A stretch of 64,000 nt of DNA from an uncultured Latescibacterota bacterium. GTDB taxonomy: Bacteria > Latescibacterota > UBA2968 > UBA8231. Numbering within the stretch: position 1 is the first letter of the stretch; the number at the start of each line of letters is the position of its first letter. The position numbers and the translations under genes are program-made. Location: contig OX638377.1 of NCBI GenBank assembly GCA_951813615.1, positions 3,162,001-3,226,000 of the forward strand, written 5' to 3'. Positions 9,656 to 17,932 of this stretch are shown here, one piece after another. Under the pieces are notes generated by a model that was not told the origin of the DNA, did not search any database, and saw only the letters and a program-made list of their open reading frames with translations.

Positions 9656-12058
9656 TCACTCTCGACCACCGTAACGGCGCAACACCTCGGCCGTCTCAGA
9701 TGCATTATACTCCATCGCAACATACAGCGGCGTATAGCCAAAGCTATCTCTGACATTGACCGCTGCCCCGTGCTGGAGCAACTCTTCAGCCCTATAATTA
9801 TACTCCGCTGCAACGTGCAGCGGTGTCTCACCATCGTCGTTTTTGGCATCTACATCGGCTCCGTTACTCAGTAATACCTCGACCATCGAACCAGCATAAC
9901 ACTTCACCGCAACGTGCAACGGCGTCCAGCCATCGTTGGCTCTGGCATCCACATCGGCTCCGTTGCTCAGCAACATCCTAGCCATCGAATCAGCATAACG
10001 CCACTCCGCATAGTACGACGGCGTATGTCCATAACGCAGGTACGCCCCAGGCATTGAATAATAAGTACCGTGCTCCCGATACCCATCCCAGTGGCTGTGA
10101 GGAAGAGCACGTTTGGAGGAGCCGGACATCGAAAAATAAATACCGCGCTCCCAAGCCCTCCACGCCGCCGCAAGGTGCAGCGGCGTCTTGCCATCGTTGG
10201 CTCTGGCATCAACCGCCACCCCCCGGCGCAGCAACAACTCAGCCGTCCAATAAGAAAAATACTCCACCGCATAGTGCAACGGTGTCTTGCCATTGTCGTC
10301 TCTGACATCCACTGCCGCCCCCCGGCGCAGCAACAACTCGACCATCTCAGAAGCATCAAACGCCGCCGCAAGGTGCAGCGGCGTCTCACCATCGTCGTTT
10401 TTGGCATGGCCATCGGCTCCGTTGCTCAGCAACATCTCGGCCATCTCAAGAGCATTGCTCCACACCGCAAGATGTAGCGGCGTATAGCCATCGTTGGCTC
10501 TGGCATCAACCGCCGCCCCCGCACGCACCAACACCTTAGCCTCCTCAGGAGACGCCGCATAGTGCAGCGGCGTATAGCCATTGTTGGCTTTGGCATCAAC
10601 CGCCACTCCCCGACGCACCAACAACTCTGCCGTCGAATAAGCCTTTCTCCTCGCCGCAAGGTGCAGCGGCGTCTCACCATCGTCGTTTTTGGCATGGCCA
10701 TCGGCTCCGTTGCTCAGCAACATCTCGGCCATCTCAGAAGCATTCCACACCGCCGCAAGGTGCAGCGGCGTACGGCCATTGTTGTCTTGGGCATCCACTG
10801 CCGCCCCCGCACGCACCAACAACTCGGCCATCTCAGAAGCATCATTACGCCTCACCGCATAGTGCAGCGGCGTATAGCCATCGTTGGATTTGGGATCCAC
10901 TGCCGCCCCCGCGCTCAGCAACAACTCGGCCATCTCAGAAGCATTGCTCCACGCCGCAATGTGTAGGGGCGTCCAGCCACCTCGGTCTTCCTTACCCACT
11001 GCCGCTCCCTGCAGCATCTCAGGAGCAGACCATGTCATCACTAGCTCCTCATAGTGCCACGTCCAACCACCGTTGTCTCTGACATCCACTGCCGCCCCCG
11101 CGCTCAGCAACAACTCGGCCATCTCAGAAGCCTTGTTCCACGCCGCATAGTGCAGCGGCGTCCAGCCACCGTTGTCTCTGACATCCACTGCCGCCCCCGC
11201 ACGCACCAACAACTCAGCCGTCTCAGAAGCATCCCATCTCGCCGCATAGTGCAGCGGCGTACGGCCATTGTTGACTCTGACATCCACTGCCGCCCCCGCA
11301 CGCACCAACAACTCGGCCATCTCAGAAGCCTTGCTCCACGCCGCAACGTGCAGCGGCGTCTCACCATCGTTGTCTTCGGCATCCACTGCCGCCCCCGCAC
11401 GCACCAACAACTCGGCCATCTCAGAAGCCTTGCTCCGCGCCGCAACGTGCAGCGGCGTCTCACCATCGTTGTTTTCGGCATGGATAGCGGCTCCGTTGCT
11501 CAGCAACAACTCGGCCATCTCAGAAGCCTTGCTCCACGCCGCATAGTGCAGCGGCGTATAGCCATCGTTGGATTTGGCATCAACCGCCGCCCCCGCACGC
11601 ACCAACACCTTAGCCGCCTCAGGAGACGCCGCATAGTGCAGCGGCGTATAGCCATCGTTGTCTTCGGCATCAACCGCCGCCCCCGCACGCAGCAATACCT
11701 CAGCTATCTCAGAAGCATCCCATCTCGCCGCATAGTGCAGCGGCGTACGGCCATCGTTGTCTTCGGCATCCACTGCCGCCCCCGCACGCAGCAATACCTC
11801 AGCTATCTCAGAAGCATCCCATCTCGTCGCATAGTGCAGCGGCGTACGGCCATCGTCGTCTCTGACATCCACTGCCGTCCCCTGCTTGAGCAGGGATATG
11901 GTCAGCACGGATAGGTTAAGTTTTGCTGCATGGTGCAGGTCGGTCATGCCCTTATCGTCCACCGCATCTAGGGACGGCTCGCGCCCCACCTCTGCGACAA
12001 ACACCTGCTCCTGACGCTGCCGCTCCAACGCCGCCTGCTTCTTGTGCTCTCCACTCAT
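9656..12058 (-). CDS. Ankyrin repeat protein (~23 repeats)
   Basis: This 800-residue protein is made almost wholly of 30-33-residue ankyrin repeats of the form DNDGRTPLHYAARWDASEIA followed by EVLLRAGAAVDA. I count about 23. Repeat 10 is degenerate (DNGGWTWHYEELV) and repeat 19 carries a ~25-residue insertion rich in Ser, His and Tyr. The N-terminal header (ERQRQEQVFVAEVGREPS) is shared with the ankyrin protein at 35861 and with the kinase-ankyrin fusion, and the end reads AEVLRRYGGRE. No signal peptide is seen. An AGGAGGGACTC site precedes the ATG. Repeats are near-identical in DNA, so length variation by recombination is likely. Confidence 0.95.
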   Translation of the reverse strand: MSGEHKKQAALERQRQEQVFVAEVGREPSLDAVDDKGMTDLHHAAKLNLSVLTISLLKQGTAVDVRDDDGRTPLHYATRWDASEIAEVLLRAGAAVDAEDNDGRTPLHYAARWDASEIAEVLLRAGAAVDAEDNDGYTPLHYAASPEAAKVLVRAGAAVDAKSNDGYTPLHYAAWSKASEMAELLLSNGAAIHAENNDGETPLHVAARSKASEMAELLVRAGAAVDAEDNDGETPLHVAAWSKASEMAELLVRAGAAVDVRVNNGRTPLHYAARWDASETAELLVRAGAAVDVRDNGGWTPLHYAAWNKASEMAELLLSAGAAVDVRDNGGWTWHYEELVMTWSAPEMLQGAAVGKEDRGGWTPLHIAAWSNASEMAELLLSAGAAVDPKSNDGYTPLHYAVRRNDASEMAELLVRAGAAVDAQDNNGRTPLHLAAVWNASEMAEMLLSNGADGHAKNDDGETPLHLAARRKAYSTAELLVRRGVAVDAKANNGYTPLHYAASPEEAKVLVRAGAAVDARANDGYTPLHLAVWSNALEMAEMLLSNGADGHAKNDDGETPLHLAAAFDASEMVELLLRRGAAVDVRDDNGKTPLHYAVEYFSYWTAELLLRRGVAVDARANDGKTPLHLAAAWRAWERGIYFSMSGSSKRALPHSHWDGYREHGTYYSMPGAYLRYGHTPSYYAEWRYADSMARMLLSNGADVDARANDGWTPLHVAVKCYAGSMVEVLLSNGADVDAKNDDGETPLHVAAEYNYRAEELLQHGAAVNVRDSFGYTPLYVAMEYNASETAEVLRRYGGRE

Positions 12059-12433
12059 GAGTCCCTCCTATATCTCCCATCTAGGCACTGGCAGTTATAT
12101 GCCGTACCATGCACCGCAAAGAAACGATATACTTTAACGATATGGCGATGGTCAAAACGGGCTAGGGTCTGCGCTTCGTCCAAAAAACGATCCAGACCCC
12201 ACTGGAAATCGCCGCGAACGTCATCAGCTTGCGGGACGACACTGTGATTGGTGGTGCGAGTGGCAATGTCAGACGGCAGGTTATTCCTTAATGGCAACGG
12301 TTCTTTTTAGGTTGTGATCAGTGCCCAGATACGTTATATCAAAGTCTCCAACGCCCAACACGCACACCAGTTCGCATTCTTGCAGCCGATGGCTTGGGGG
12401 CAAGGCATTGAAAGGTTGTTGTGCTTCGCTCAT
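12055..12433 (-). pseudogene. Truncated, frameshifted Ser/Thr kinase N-terminus
   Basis: From ATG 12433 the frame gives MSEAQQPFNALPPSHRLQE, then a decayed G-loop (VLGVGDFDITYLG) and VAIKE followed at once by TAA. One extra base moves the homology to the next frame (NNLPSDIATRT, SVVPQADDVRGDFQWGLDRF, ARFDHRHIVKVYRFF). It then ends at HGTAY, where an intact kinase would continue with the hinge. Both neighbouring kinases align with it, and it has the same GATCGGAGAG leader. It therefore looks like a dead third copy, missing the catalytic loop and everything after it. Confidence 0.85.
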
Positions 12434-12472
12434 AGCCTCTCCGATCATTTCAAAAAGCAGCTTACTTCACTC

Positions 12473-13980
12473 TCAAGCACCATACCGGCTTAACAGCACC
12501 AACAACTCAGCCGTCGCATAGGTCTTTGGCGTCCCGCCACCGTTGTTTTTAGCATAGACCGAGGCCCCTGCGCGCAACAATATCTCAGCCGTCTTAGAAG
12601 CACCACACTCCGCCGCCAAGAGCAGAGGTGTCTGACCAATGTTGTCTCTGGCATCCACAGCCGCCCTCTGGCCAAGCAATACCTCAGCCGTCTCAGAAGC
12701 ATTCTCGTGTGCCACAACATGCAGCGACGTCCTGCCATCGTTGTCTTTGGCATCAACCGCTGCCCCCTGGCTCAGTAAGTATAGAGTCAAAGCGGGCAGG
12801 TTCAGTTTCGCTGCATAGTGCAGATCGGTCATGCCCTCATCGTCCACCGCGTCCGGGGACGGCTCGCGCCCCACTTCCGCGACAAATCTTTCGCGCTCCC
12901 CCGCCAGATCCGCTGATGTTGGCAAAGGCAACCTCTGCGTGGCCTGCTCCCTACGCTGCTCTCTTTTCGCATGGCGACGCGTTGGGGGCTCGACCGAAGC
13001 CCCCAACGCCTCTCGCCATGCCGCCACACTCTGCGGACGATCCTCTCCATTCACCGACAACGCCTCATCAATCGCTGAAAGAAACCCTTGACTAGCTTGA
13101 CCCGCACACCGCTGCGATACCGGAACCAGCAGGTCCTTCCGAACCCGATCCGTCGTATCGTCAGGGGCCTGACCAGTCAACGCCCGATAGCATACCCCAC
13201 CCAACGCGTAAATGTCCGTCCATGCACCCTGATGCCCCCGCTCCTCATACTGCTCTATAGGCGCATACTTAGGCGTTACAATCGAGGTGACTGGACGGCT
13301 CTTGGCCTCTATCGCCTGACGCGCCGCACCAAAGTCCAGCAACACCGGCGATCCATCTTTCCGCAAGACGATGTTGCCCAGCTTGATGTCCCGATGCAGG
13401 AAATCATCCCGATGTATCACTTCTAAGGCATCCAACAGTGGATACAGAATGTCCTTAAGCTCGGCTTCCGTCAGCGTCCCCTTGCGCGTCAGATACGCCG
13501 ACAAGTCCTCCCCTTCCACATAGTCCATTGCAATATACGCCGTGCTATGCGCCTCAAAGAAGTGATGGACACGGACGATGTTGGGGTGCTCAAACCGCGC
13601 CAGCGTGTGGGCTTCGTCTCTGAAGCGTTCCAAGCCCCATTGGAATACAGACCACGCTAGAGAGCAGGAGAGTCAGACTCGTCCTGCGACGACTGCGGCA
13701 CGACGAGCAGAGGCTGCGTGTGGGCTTCGTCTCTGAAGCGTTCCAAATCCCCTTGGAATACAGACTCATCCTGCGACGACTGCGGCACGACGGACAGATA
13801 GCTTCCACGAGTAGCCCAGTCCTTAGGCAGGTACTCCTTGATCACCACCGGAATATTCAAGGCGGCATTCCATCCCAGATAGGTGATGCCGAACCCGCCT
13901 TGGCCGAGGACGCGGTGAAACTCAAAGTCCCCTATGCGCGTCCCCGGAGGTAACGCCAAACGATGCTGTTCCTCACTCAT
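12473..13980 (-). pseudogene. Ser/Thr kinase-ankyrin fusion, interrupted by a 113-bp tandem duplication
   Basis: The first piece (13980-13657) reads MSEEQHRLALPPGTRIGDFE with G-loop LGQGGFGITYLG and VVIKEYLPKDWATR. The second piece (13633-12473) continues with the kinase from ERFRDEAHTLARFEHPNIV: HRDIKLGN, LLDFGAARQ, TPKYAPIEQY. It then runs through the shared header FVAEVGREPSPDAVDDEG into about four ankyrin repeats, ending LSRYGA. A partial direct duplication at 13604-13793 shifts the frame by 113 nt, so a single protein cannot be made without recoding. The start overlaps the PP2C stop by 8 nt. The catalytic loop has Leu where the intact kinase has Pro (HRDIKLGN). Confidence 0.88.
13604..13793. 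repeat. Imperfect 113-bp tandem duplication inside a kinase gene
   Basis: The segment beginning CGTGTGGGCTTCGTCTCTGA occurs at 13604 and again at 13717. In both copies it is followed by a GAATACAGAC segment and then by CCTGCGACGACTGCGGCACG. The first copy has an extra diverged stretch (CCACGCTAGAGAGCAGGAG). The offset of 113 is not a multiple of three and accounts for the frameshift in the kinase-ankyrin gene. Confidence 0.9.
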
Positions 13981-15115
13981 AATTTGTCTCTTCTTTCTCT
14001 TCTTGCGGCTCGTTCAGCTCGGCTTTCTCGCCCCCCGCACGGATGCTATCCCCAGTCGCCTCCTCCTGGGAAGCCGGTGCGCTCTCTTCGGCGTCGGATG
14101 CCATTGGCAGTTGAACATCAGAGCCTTCAGTGGCTTCAACATCCGTTGCCGCTGGCATCTCAACAGTTGCCGCTGGCGTCTCAACAGCCACATCTTCGCC
14201 CCGCCTAAGCCAATAAAGCACTCCCCATAAAACAGCAACGCATAGTAACATCCCCAACAGTCTGCCCCAGCGTTTTCGTTTTAATCGCGGCTTACCCTGA
14301 GCAGTTTCCGCCTCGCCAACATCAGCCGCAGCCAATTCCGTCCCTGCGACCGGCGCGTATAACAAAACAGTCGTATTGTCCTGCTGGGGATGTTCGGTCT
14401 CTTCCACGGCTTGGATAAGGGCCTCGGCGCTATCCTCCAAGGACGCGTCTTGCGTTTTCTTGAGAATAGCCGCGATCTCTTGATCCCTGAGGGTCATCAA
14501 ACCATCGCTCGCCAAAAGCAGCCGATCCCCCTCCTCGACCGCCACCGGTTGCGAGGACACGTCAATCAGATGTATGTCATCACCCATGACCGCCGATCGC
14601 AGTGAGTGCCGTCTTGGATCCAGAGCCGCTTCCTCTTCGGTCATGCGCCCCGTTGCCACGAGATCCGCAAGAACCGGAGCCATAGAGTGATCTGCATTCA
14701 AACGCTCCAGTTTACCCTCGTGAAACAACCACAACGGGGAGTCGCCCACGCTGATCCAGTTCAGTCCTTCGCTTGAAACAACAGTCGCGACCAAGGTCGA
14801 ACCCATGCTGTCGAGTTCGGGATTTTCGGCGATGGCATCGGCGATGGCTTTATTAGCCGCTTCGAGACACTCCCGGAGCCGATCGACGATCGGCCCAGCA
14901 GCCTGCGGATACGCCTCGACAAAGGTCTTGCTCAAAAGGCCGCTAGCCGTCGCGCCACCAACATGACCACCCATGCCATCGGCGACCAACAACATGGTGT
15001 GCTCGCTGCCGTCTAGGCCGAGGTCTCGCCCATCCAGCAGGCCGTAATCATCCTCTTGGTACTCCCGTTTACCGGGAATCTGCCTCGCGGCAAAACGCCC
15101 GTCTAATTCGTTCAT
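13973..15115 (-). CDS. PP2C-family Ser/Thr phosphatase with C-terminal membrane segment
   Basis: Residues ~1-250 show the PP2C metal-site motifs: REYQEDDYG, VADGMGGHVGG, GSTLVA, SVGDSPLWLF, LLLASDGL and DNTTVLL. The acidic residues should bind two Mn or Mg ions, and the enzyme should remove phosphate from Ser/Thr targets of the adjacent kinases. After an RLKRKRW stop-transfer-like cluster comes one membrane helix (~282-302). An Ala/Glu/Pro-rich tail then ends at 380, probably outside the membrane. It overlaps the FHA gene before it (ATGA) and the kinase after it by 8 nt, indicating tight coupling. Confidence 0.93.
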   Translation of the reverse strand: MNELDGRFAARQIPGKREYQEDDYGLLDGRDLGLDGSEHTMLLVADGMGGHVGGATASGLLSKTFVEAYPQAAGPIVDRLRECLEAANKAIADAIAENPELDSMGSTLVATVVSSEGLNWISVGDSPLWLFHEGKLERLNADHSMAPVLADLVATGRMTEEEAALDPRRHSLRSAVMGDDIHLIDVSSQPVAVEEGDRLLLASDGLMTLRDQEIAAILKKTQDASLEDSAEALIQAVEETEHPQQDNTTVLLYAPVAGTELAAADVGEAETAQGKPRLKRKRWGRLLGMLLCVAVLWGVLYWLRRGEDVAVETPAATVEMPAATDVEATEGSDVQLPMASDAEESAPASQEEATGDSIRAGGEKAELNEPQEEKEETNYE

Positions 15116-15768
15116 TGCGCTTCGCTACCTTCTGCATCCTGCCAATCAAACTCGGCACCGCATAGGGGCACAAAACGAAGAGCCGTATTGCCGATGCTAA
15201 TGTGGCTCAGAGCCGACAACTCAGTGGGTGAGAGCACGGGCTGATCGCCGAGATACGTCAGATTGGTGCCGCCGCCGTGCTGCACGTAAAACTTCCGGCC
15301 GCGCGGATCGTACGTAACCACAGCATGACCACTGCGCGAAATCTGCTCGTCGCCAAAGTCCAGCTTGATGCGGTCGGTCGCCCCGCGCCCCATCGAGTTA
15401 GAGCCATACCCCAATTGCACGGCTCGCCCTTTTCCCGGCCCCTCAACGATCACCAACCACCCCACGACTGGATCATCCATGCCGCGATCCTCTTCGGCGC
15501 GTTCTTGCCGCCGCTCCTCATCTTCTTGCCGCCGCCGTCCACCCACCAAGCGCGTCTTCTCCTCCTCACCGCCAACACTGGCCGGGGCACGTTTTTCGCC
15601 CATCCGCTGCGTGGGCGCATCTAAACGCCCTTCCCCGGCGGGTTGCTCGCCGCCCTGTGGTGCTGGCGGACGCGGCCTGTTGGCCGCGTTCGTTGGTTTG
15701 GTATCCTCGTTCCGCTTATCGGTCTTCTCTTCAATGATTTTGCCATCGGGTCCGCGATAAACAGGCAT
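15112..15768 (-). CDS. FHA domain protein with long charged N-terminus
   Basis: This is a 218-residue protein. Residues 1-~100 are Arg/Glu/Pro-rich and look disordered (EEKTRLVGGRRRQEDEERRQ). Residues ~105-210 form an FHA fold with GWLVIVEGPGKGRAVQLG, SMGRG, DEQISRSGHAVV and NLTYLGD. FHA domains bind phosphothreonine. The TRLVGG segment in the disordered tail may itself be a phospho-site, as in GarA-type proteins, but that is a guess. A GGAGGGCACT site precedes the ATG. It is translationally coupled to PP2C. Confidence 0.88.
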   Translation of the reverse strand: MPVYRGPDGKIIEEKTDKRNEDTKPTNAANRPRPPAPQGGEQPAGEGRLDAPTQRMGEKRAPASVGGEEEKTRLVGGRRRQEDEERRQERAEEDRGMDDPVVGWLVIVEGPGKGRAVQLGYGSNSMGRGATDRIKLDFGDEQISRSGHAVVTYDPRGRKFYVQHGGGTNLTYLGDQPVLSPTELSALSHISIGNTALRFVPLCGAEFDWQDAEGSEAQ

Positions 15769-15821
15769 AGTGCCCTCCTATCTTTGGGTTATTCCGGCCG
15801 CGCAGGCGTCTCGCCCGCAAC

Positions 15822-16607
15822 TTACTTTTCGTAAAGCCGGTTGATTAAGTTGTCCAAACAGTACTGGCCGGATTGGTTTAAGGCCATCTCTTCCCGGCTT
15901 TGCGCCATGTGCAGTGCAAACACCAGTAAGGCCGATTGGACCAACGCCAGCAAGGTCGTGTAAAACGCGACGCCCAGCCGACCCGTGATCCCGGCCAGCA
16001 AGGTCGGGTCCTGTGGGTCTTCAATGTTGGCCGCATAATCCAACGCAAACGCAATGCCCACCACAGTGCCGATAAACCCCAACGTTGGTATCAGCCATAC
16101 TAGATAGCGCAACATCGCGTATTTGAGTTCGAGTTCGTGCTGAAATAATTCAAGGGAAGAGTTCAACAGCGAGTTGGCTTGGTTCACGGAGTGGCTCCCT
16201 TGAAATTGTAGAATACAGCGCATGATCAGACGCTGTAAATAAAGGGTTGGCTCCTCGGCCATGGGCCGCACCTTTTGATAAAAAGAACCCAAATCCCGTG
16301 CCCGCAACATAACCTCATCGTCCTCCGGCAGATAGCGCTTCGACACCTGCCCCATTTCCAGCTTGGCTTGGTTAAACCGCACCCAGAGTTCACCACAGCC
16401 GACCCAAAACATGAGCCACATGACGTTTTGGATCGTAAACGGGTAGGGAAAATTTTCCGTGTGACGATCTAGCAAGAAAGCACCTGCTGCAGAATCAGGA
16501 TCCTCGAAAATCAGGCTCATAATCGCTATAGATATGACGCCTCCTAGCAGACTGATGACGCTTACTTTTAGACGTAGCTCCAGCTCTACCCCTTGTCCTT
16601 TTGCCAT
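15822..16607 (-). CDS. MotA/TolQ/ExbB-family proton channel-like membrane protein
   Basis: This 261-residue protein has about four membrane segments: one near residues 16-36, one in the MWLMFWVG region, and two large ones, WLIPTLGFIGTVVGIAFAL and TTLLALVQSALLVFALHM. The P-x-x-G-x-x-G-T-V-x-G pattern with a following acidic-to-Ala stretch is typical of TolQ/ExbB/MotA. Start ATG 16607 has GAGGAGGATTGAT. With the VWA protein two genes away it forms a TolQ/TolR-like pair that could couple proton flow to an envelope task. Confidence 0.9.
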   Translation of the reverse strand: MAKGQGVELELRLKVSVISLLGGVISIAIMSLIFEDPDSAAGAFLLDRHTENFPYPFTIQNVMWLMFWVGCGELWVRFNQAKLEMGQVSKRYLPEDDEVMLRARDLGSFYQKVRPMAEEPTLYLQRLIMRCILQFQGSHSVNQANSLLNSSLELFQHELELKYAMLRYLVWLIPTLGFIGTVVGIAFALDYAANIEDPQDPTLLAGITGRLGVAFYTTLLALVQSALLVFALHMAQSREEMALNQSGQYCLDNLINRLYEK

Positions 16608-16608
16608 A

Positions 16609-16992
16609 TCAATCCTCCTCGTCAATGATCTCACCCGTATCTACGTTGCGCCGCACAGGACCTACGGGCAAGCTATCCTGCCGCGTGGGATTGCCGCCTC
16701 CTAAACGGCGCTCCCTTTGTGCGGCCAGCGCGATAAGTGCGGGTGCGGTCGTCTGGTAATCACCGAGTAAAATCGCGTCTGCCGAACTAATAAATTCTTG
16801 CCGGATGCTTCTCCACTCGCCATTCCGCGCCACATAACTACCCCCTCTACTAGCGCAGTCGGTCAGGTAGTAAGAGCCGCTTGCAGTCATAATCAGCTCG
16901 GCGTGGACGCGAGAAACCGAATCATCGTTAATTTGAATATCCACGCCGGGGCTACGCCCAATTCGATATACCGAAAACCTCGATTTGTTCAT
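16609..16992 (-). CDS. Small FHA domain protein
   Basis: This 127-residue protein begins directly with the FHA core: SVYRIGRSPGVDIQINDDSV, then SRVHAELIM and YYLTDCASRGGSYV. These contain the Gly-Arg-Ser and Ser-Arg-x-His residues that contact phosphothreonine. The C-terminal ~35 residues are polar. The gene starts 1 nt after the stop of the VWA gene and ends 1 nt before the start of the TolQ-like gene, so all three are one translational unit. It probably tethers a phosphorylated partner to the membrane complex. Confidence 0.9.
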   Translation of the reverse strand: MNKSRFSVYRIGRSPGVDIQINDDSVSRVHAELIMTASGSYYLTDCASRGGSYVARNGEWRSIRQEFISSADAILLGDYQTTAPALIALAAQRERRLGGGNPTRQDSLPVGPVRRNVDTGEIIDEED

Positions 16993-16993
16993 G

Positions 16994-17920
16994 TCAACCC
17001 GGCTTGGCTCCTACGAGATAGCCATTGTTTTGTTCGGTTAGCTGCACCAGAAAATCAATAAAATTGCGGTCTGTCACATAATTGCCAACAGCTACGGCGT
17101 GTATAGGTATTTTCCGCCTATTTTCCGCCGTTACAGCCCGCACGACCATGTGCCAATCTTCTGAGGGTGCACCATCGCTCAACAGGATGATTTCTTCGGG
17201 GTGCAGTGCAATCGCCGCCAGCAAAGCTTCGCGTGTGGGCGTGCCGCCATCCACCAATCTCATCCAGTCGTTCACCTGTCCTACAACGCGACCTTGTACG
17301 TTCTTTCTCGCTTGAAAATAACCTTTGTTTTTGGGCCAATAGTGCAACGCCGTCCTCTGATTTGGGGCGTGAAAACCAATGAGACAGACCTCTATTTCCG
17401 ACTCAAAAGCAGCGAGCATGTCTTGTATGGCCAATGTTATGAACTGGCGATAATCTTGCTTTCCAGGCTGATAGATACTACCCGACATATCTATGACGAA
17501 CGCAAACTTCTTCGCCTTCGTCTTGATTCCCAATAAAACGATTGTGTCATCTATCTCCTGTTGCAAAGCCTCCACCCGTTTTGCAAGCTGACCTTTTGCT
17601 TTCGCAGCTTCGGCCTTTGCCCGTTCCAGCTCTTGTTGCAAAGCCTCCACCTGTTTTGCAAGCTGACTCTCTGTTTTCGGCGCTTCGGCCTTTGCCCGCT
17701 CCAACTCGGCTTGCGCCTGTTCCAGCTTGGCTTGCGCCTGCGCTAACTCGGCCTGTGCCTGCGCTAACTCGGCCTGTGCCTGCGCCTGTCCCGACATGTT
17801 CAGATTCGGGAAAAAGGGCAGCAGCACTATGGTAATGAGTATGAAGGCACCGAGAGCCGATGCGAACAGATCGAGCGCAGACATGCTAAAGATATTGAGC
17901 TCTCGGCTGCGTTTTTTCAT
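16994..17920 (-). CDS. TolR/MotB-like membrane protein with coiled coil and VWA domain
   Basis: This 308-residue protein has a short basic N-terminus (MKKRSRELNIFSMSALDLF) and one membrane helix (~18-40). Next come seven-residue-type repeats rich in Ala, Gln, Glu and Lys (AQAELAQAQAELAQ) forming a coiled coil to ~125. A VWA domain ends the protein, with MIDAS DMSGS (KFAFVIDMSGSIYQ), a TPTREA threonine and ILLSDGAPS. The ATG at 17920 fits the AGAGG site better than the in-frame TTG at 17926. The topology is that of TolR/MotB, but with VWA in place of a peptidoglycan-binding domain, so the VWA would face the periplasm. Confidence 0.9.
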   Translation of the reverse strand: MKKRSRELNIFSMSALDLFASALGAFILITIVLLPFFPNLNMSGQAQAQAELAQAQAELAQAQAKLEQAQAELERAKAEAPKTESQLAKQVEALQQELERAKAEAAKAKGQLAKRVEALQQEIDDTIVLLGIKTKAKKFAFVIDMSGSIYQPGKQDYRQFITLAIQDMLAAFESEIEVCLIGFHAPNQRTALHYWPKNKGYFQARKNVQGRVVGQVNDWMRLVDGGTPTREALLAAIALHPEEIILLSDGAPSEDWHMVVRAVTAENRRKIPIHAVAVGNYVTDRNFIDFLVQLTEQNNGYLVGAKPG

Positions 17921-17932
17921 GCCCAATGCCCT

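Noticed and set aside
11054..11914. Plus-strand open frame opposite the ankyrin gene
   Set aside because: It mirrors the ankyrin repeats on the other strand. Its Arg- and Gln-rich composition is an artefact of the repeat codons.
14000..17900. A type VI secretion or flagellar motor locus
   Set aside because: FHA, PP2C, kinase and a MotA-like protein are present, but no Tss sheath, baseplate, ClpV or flagellar genes are seen in the window.
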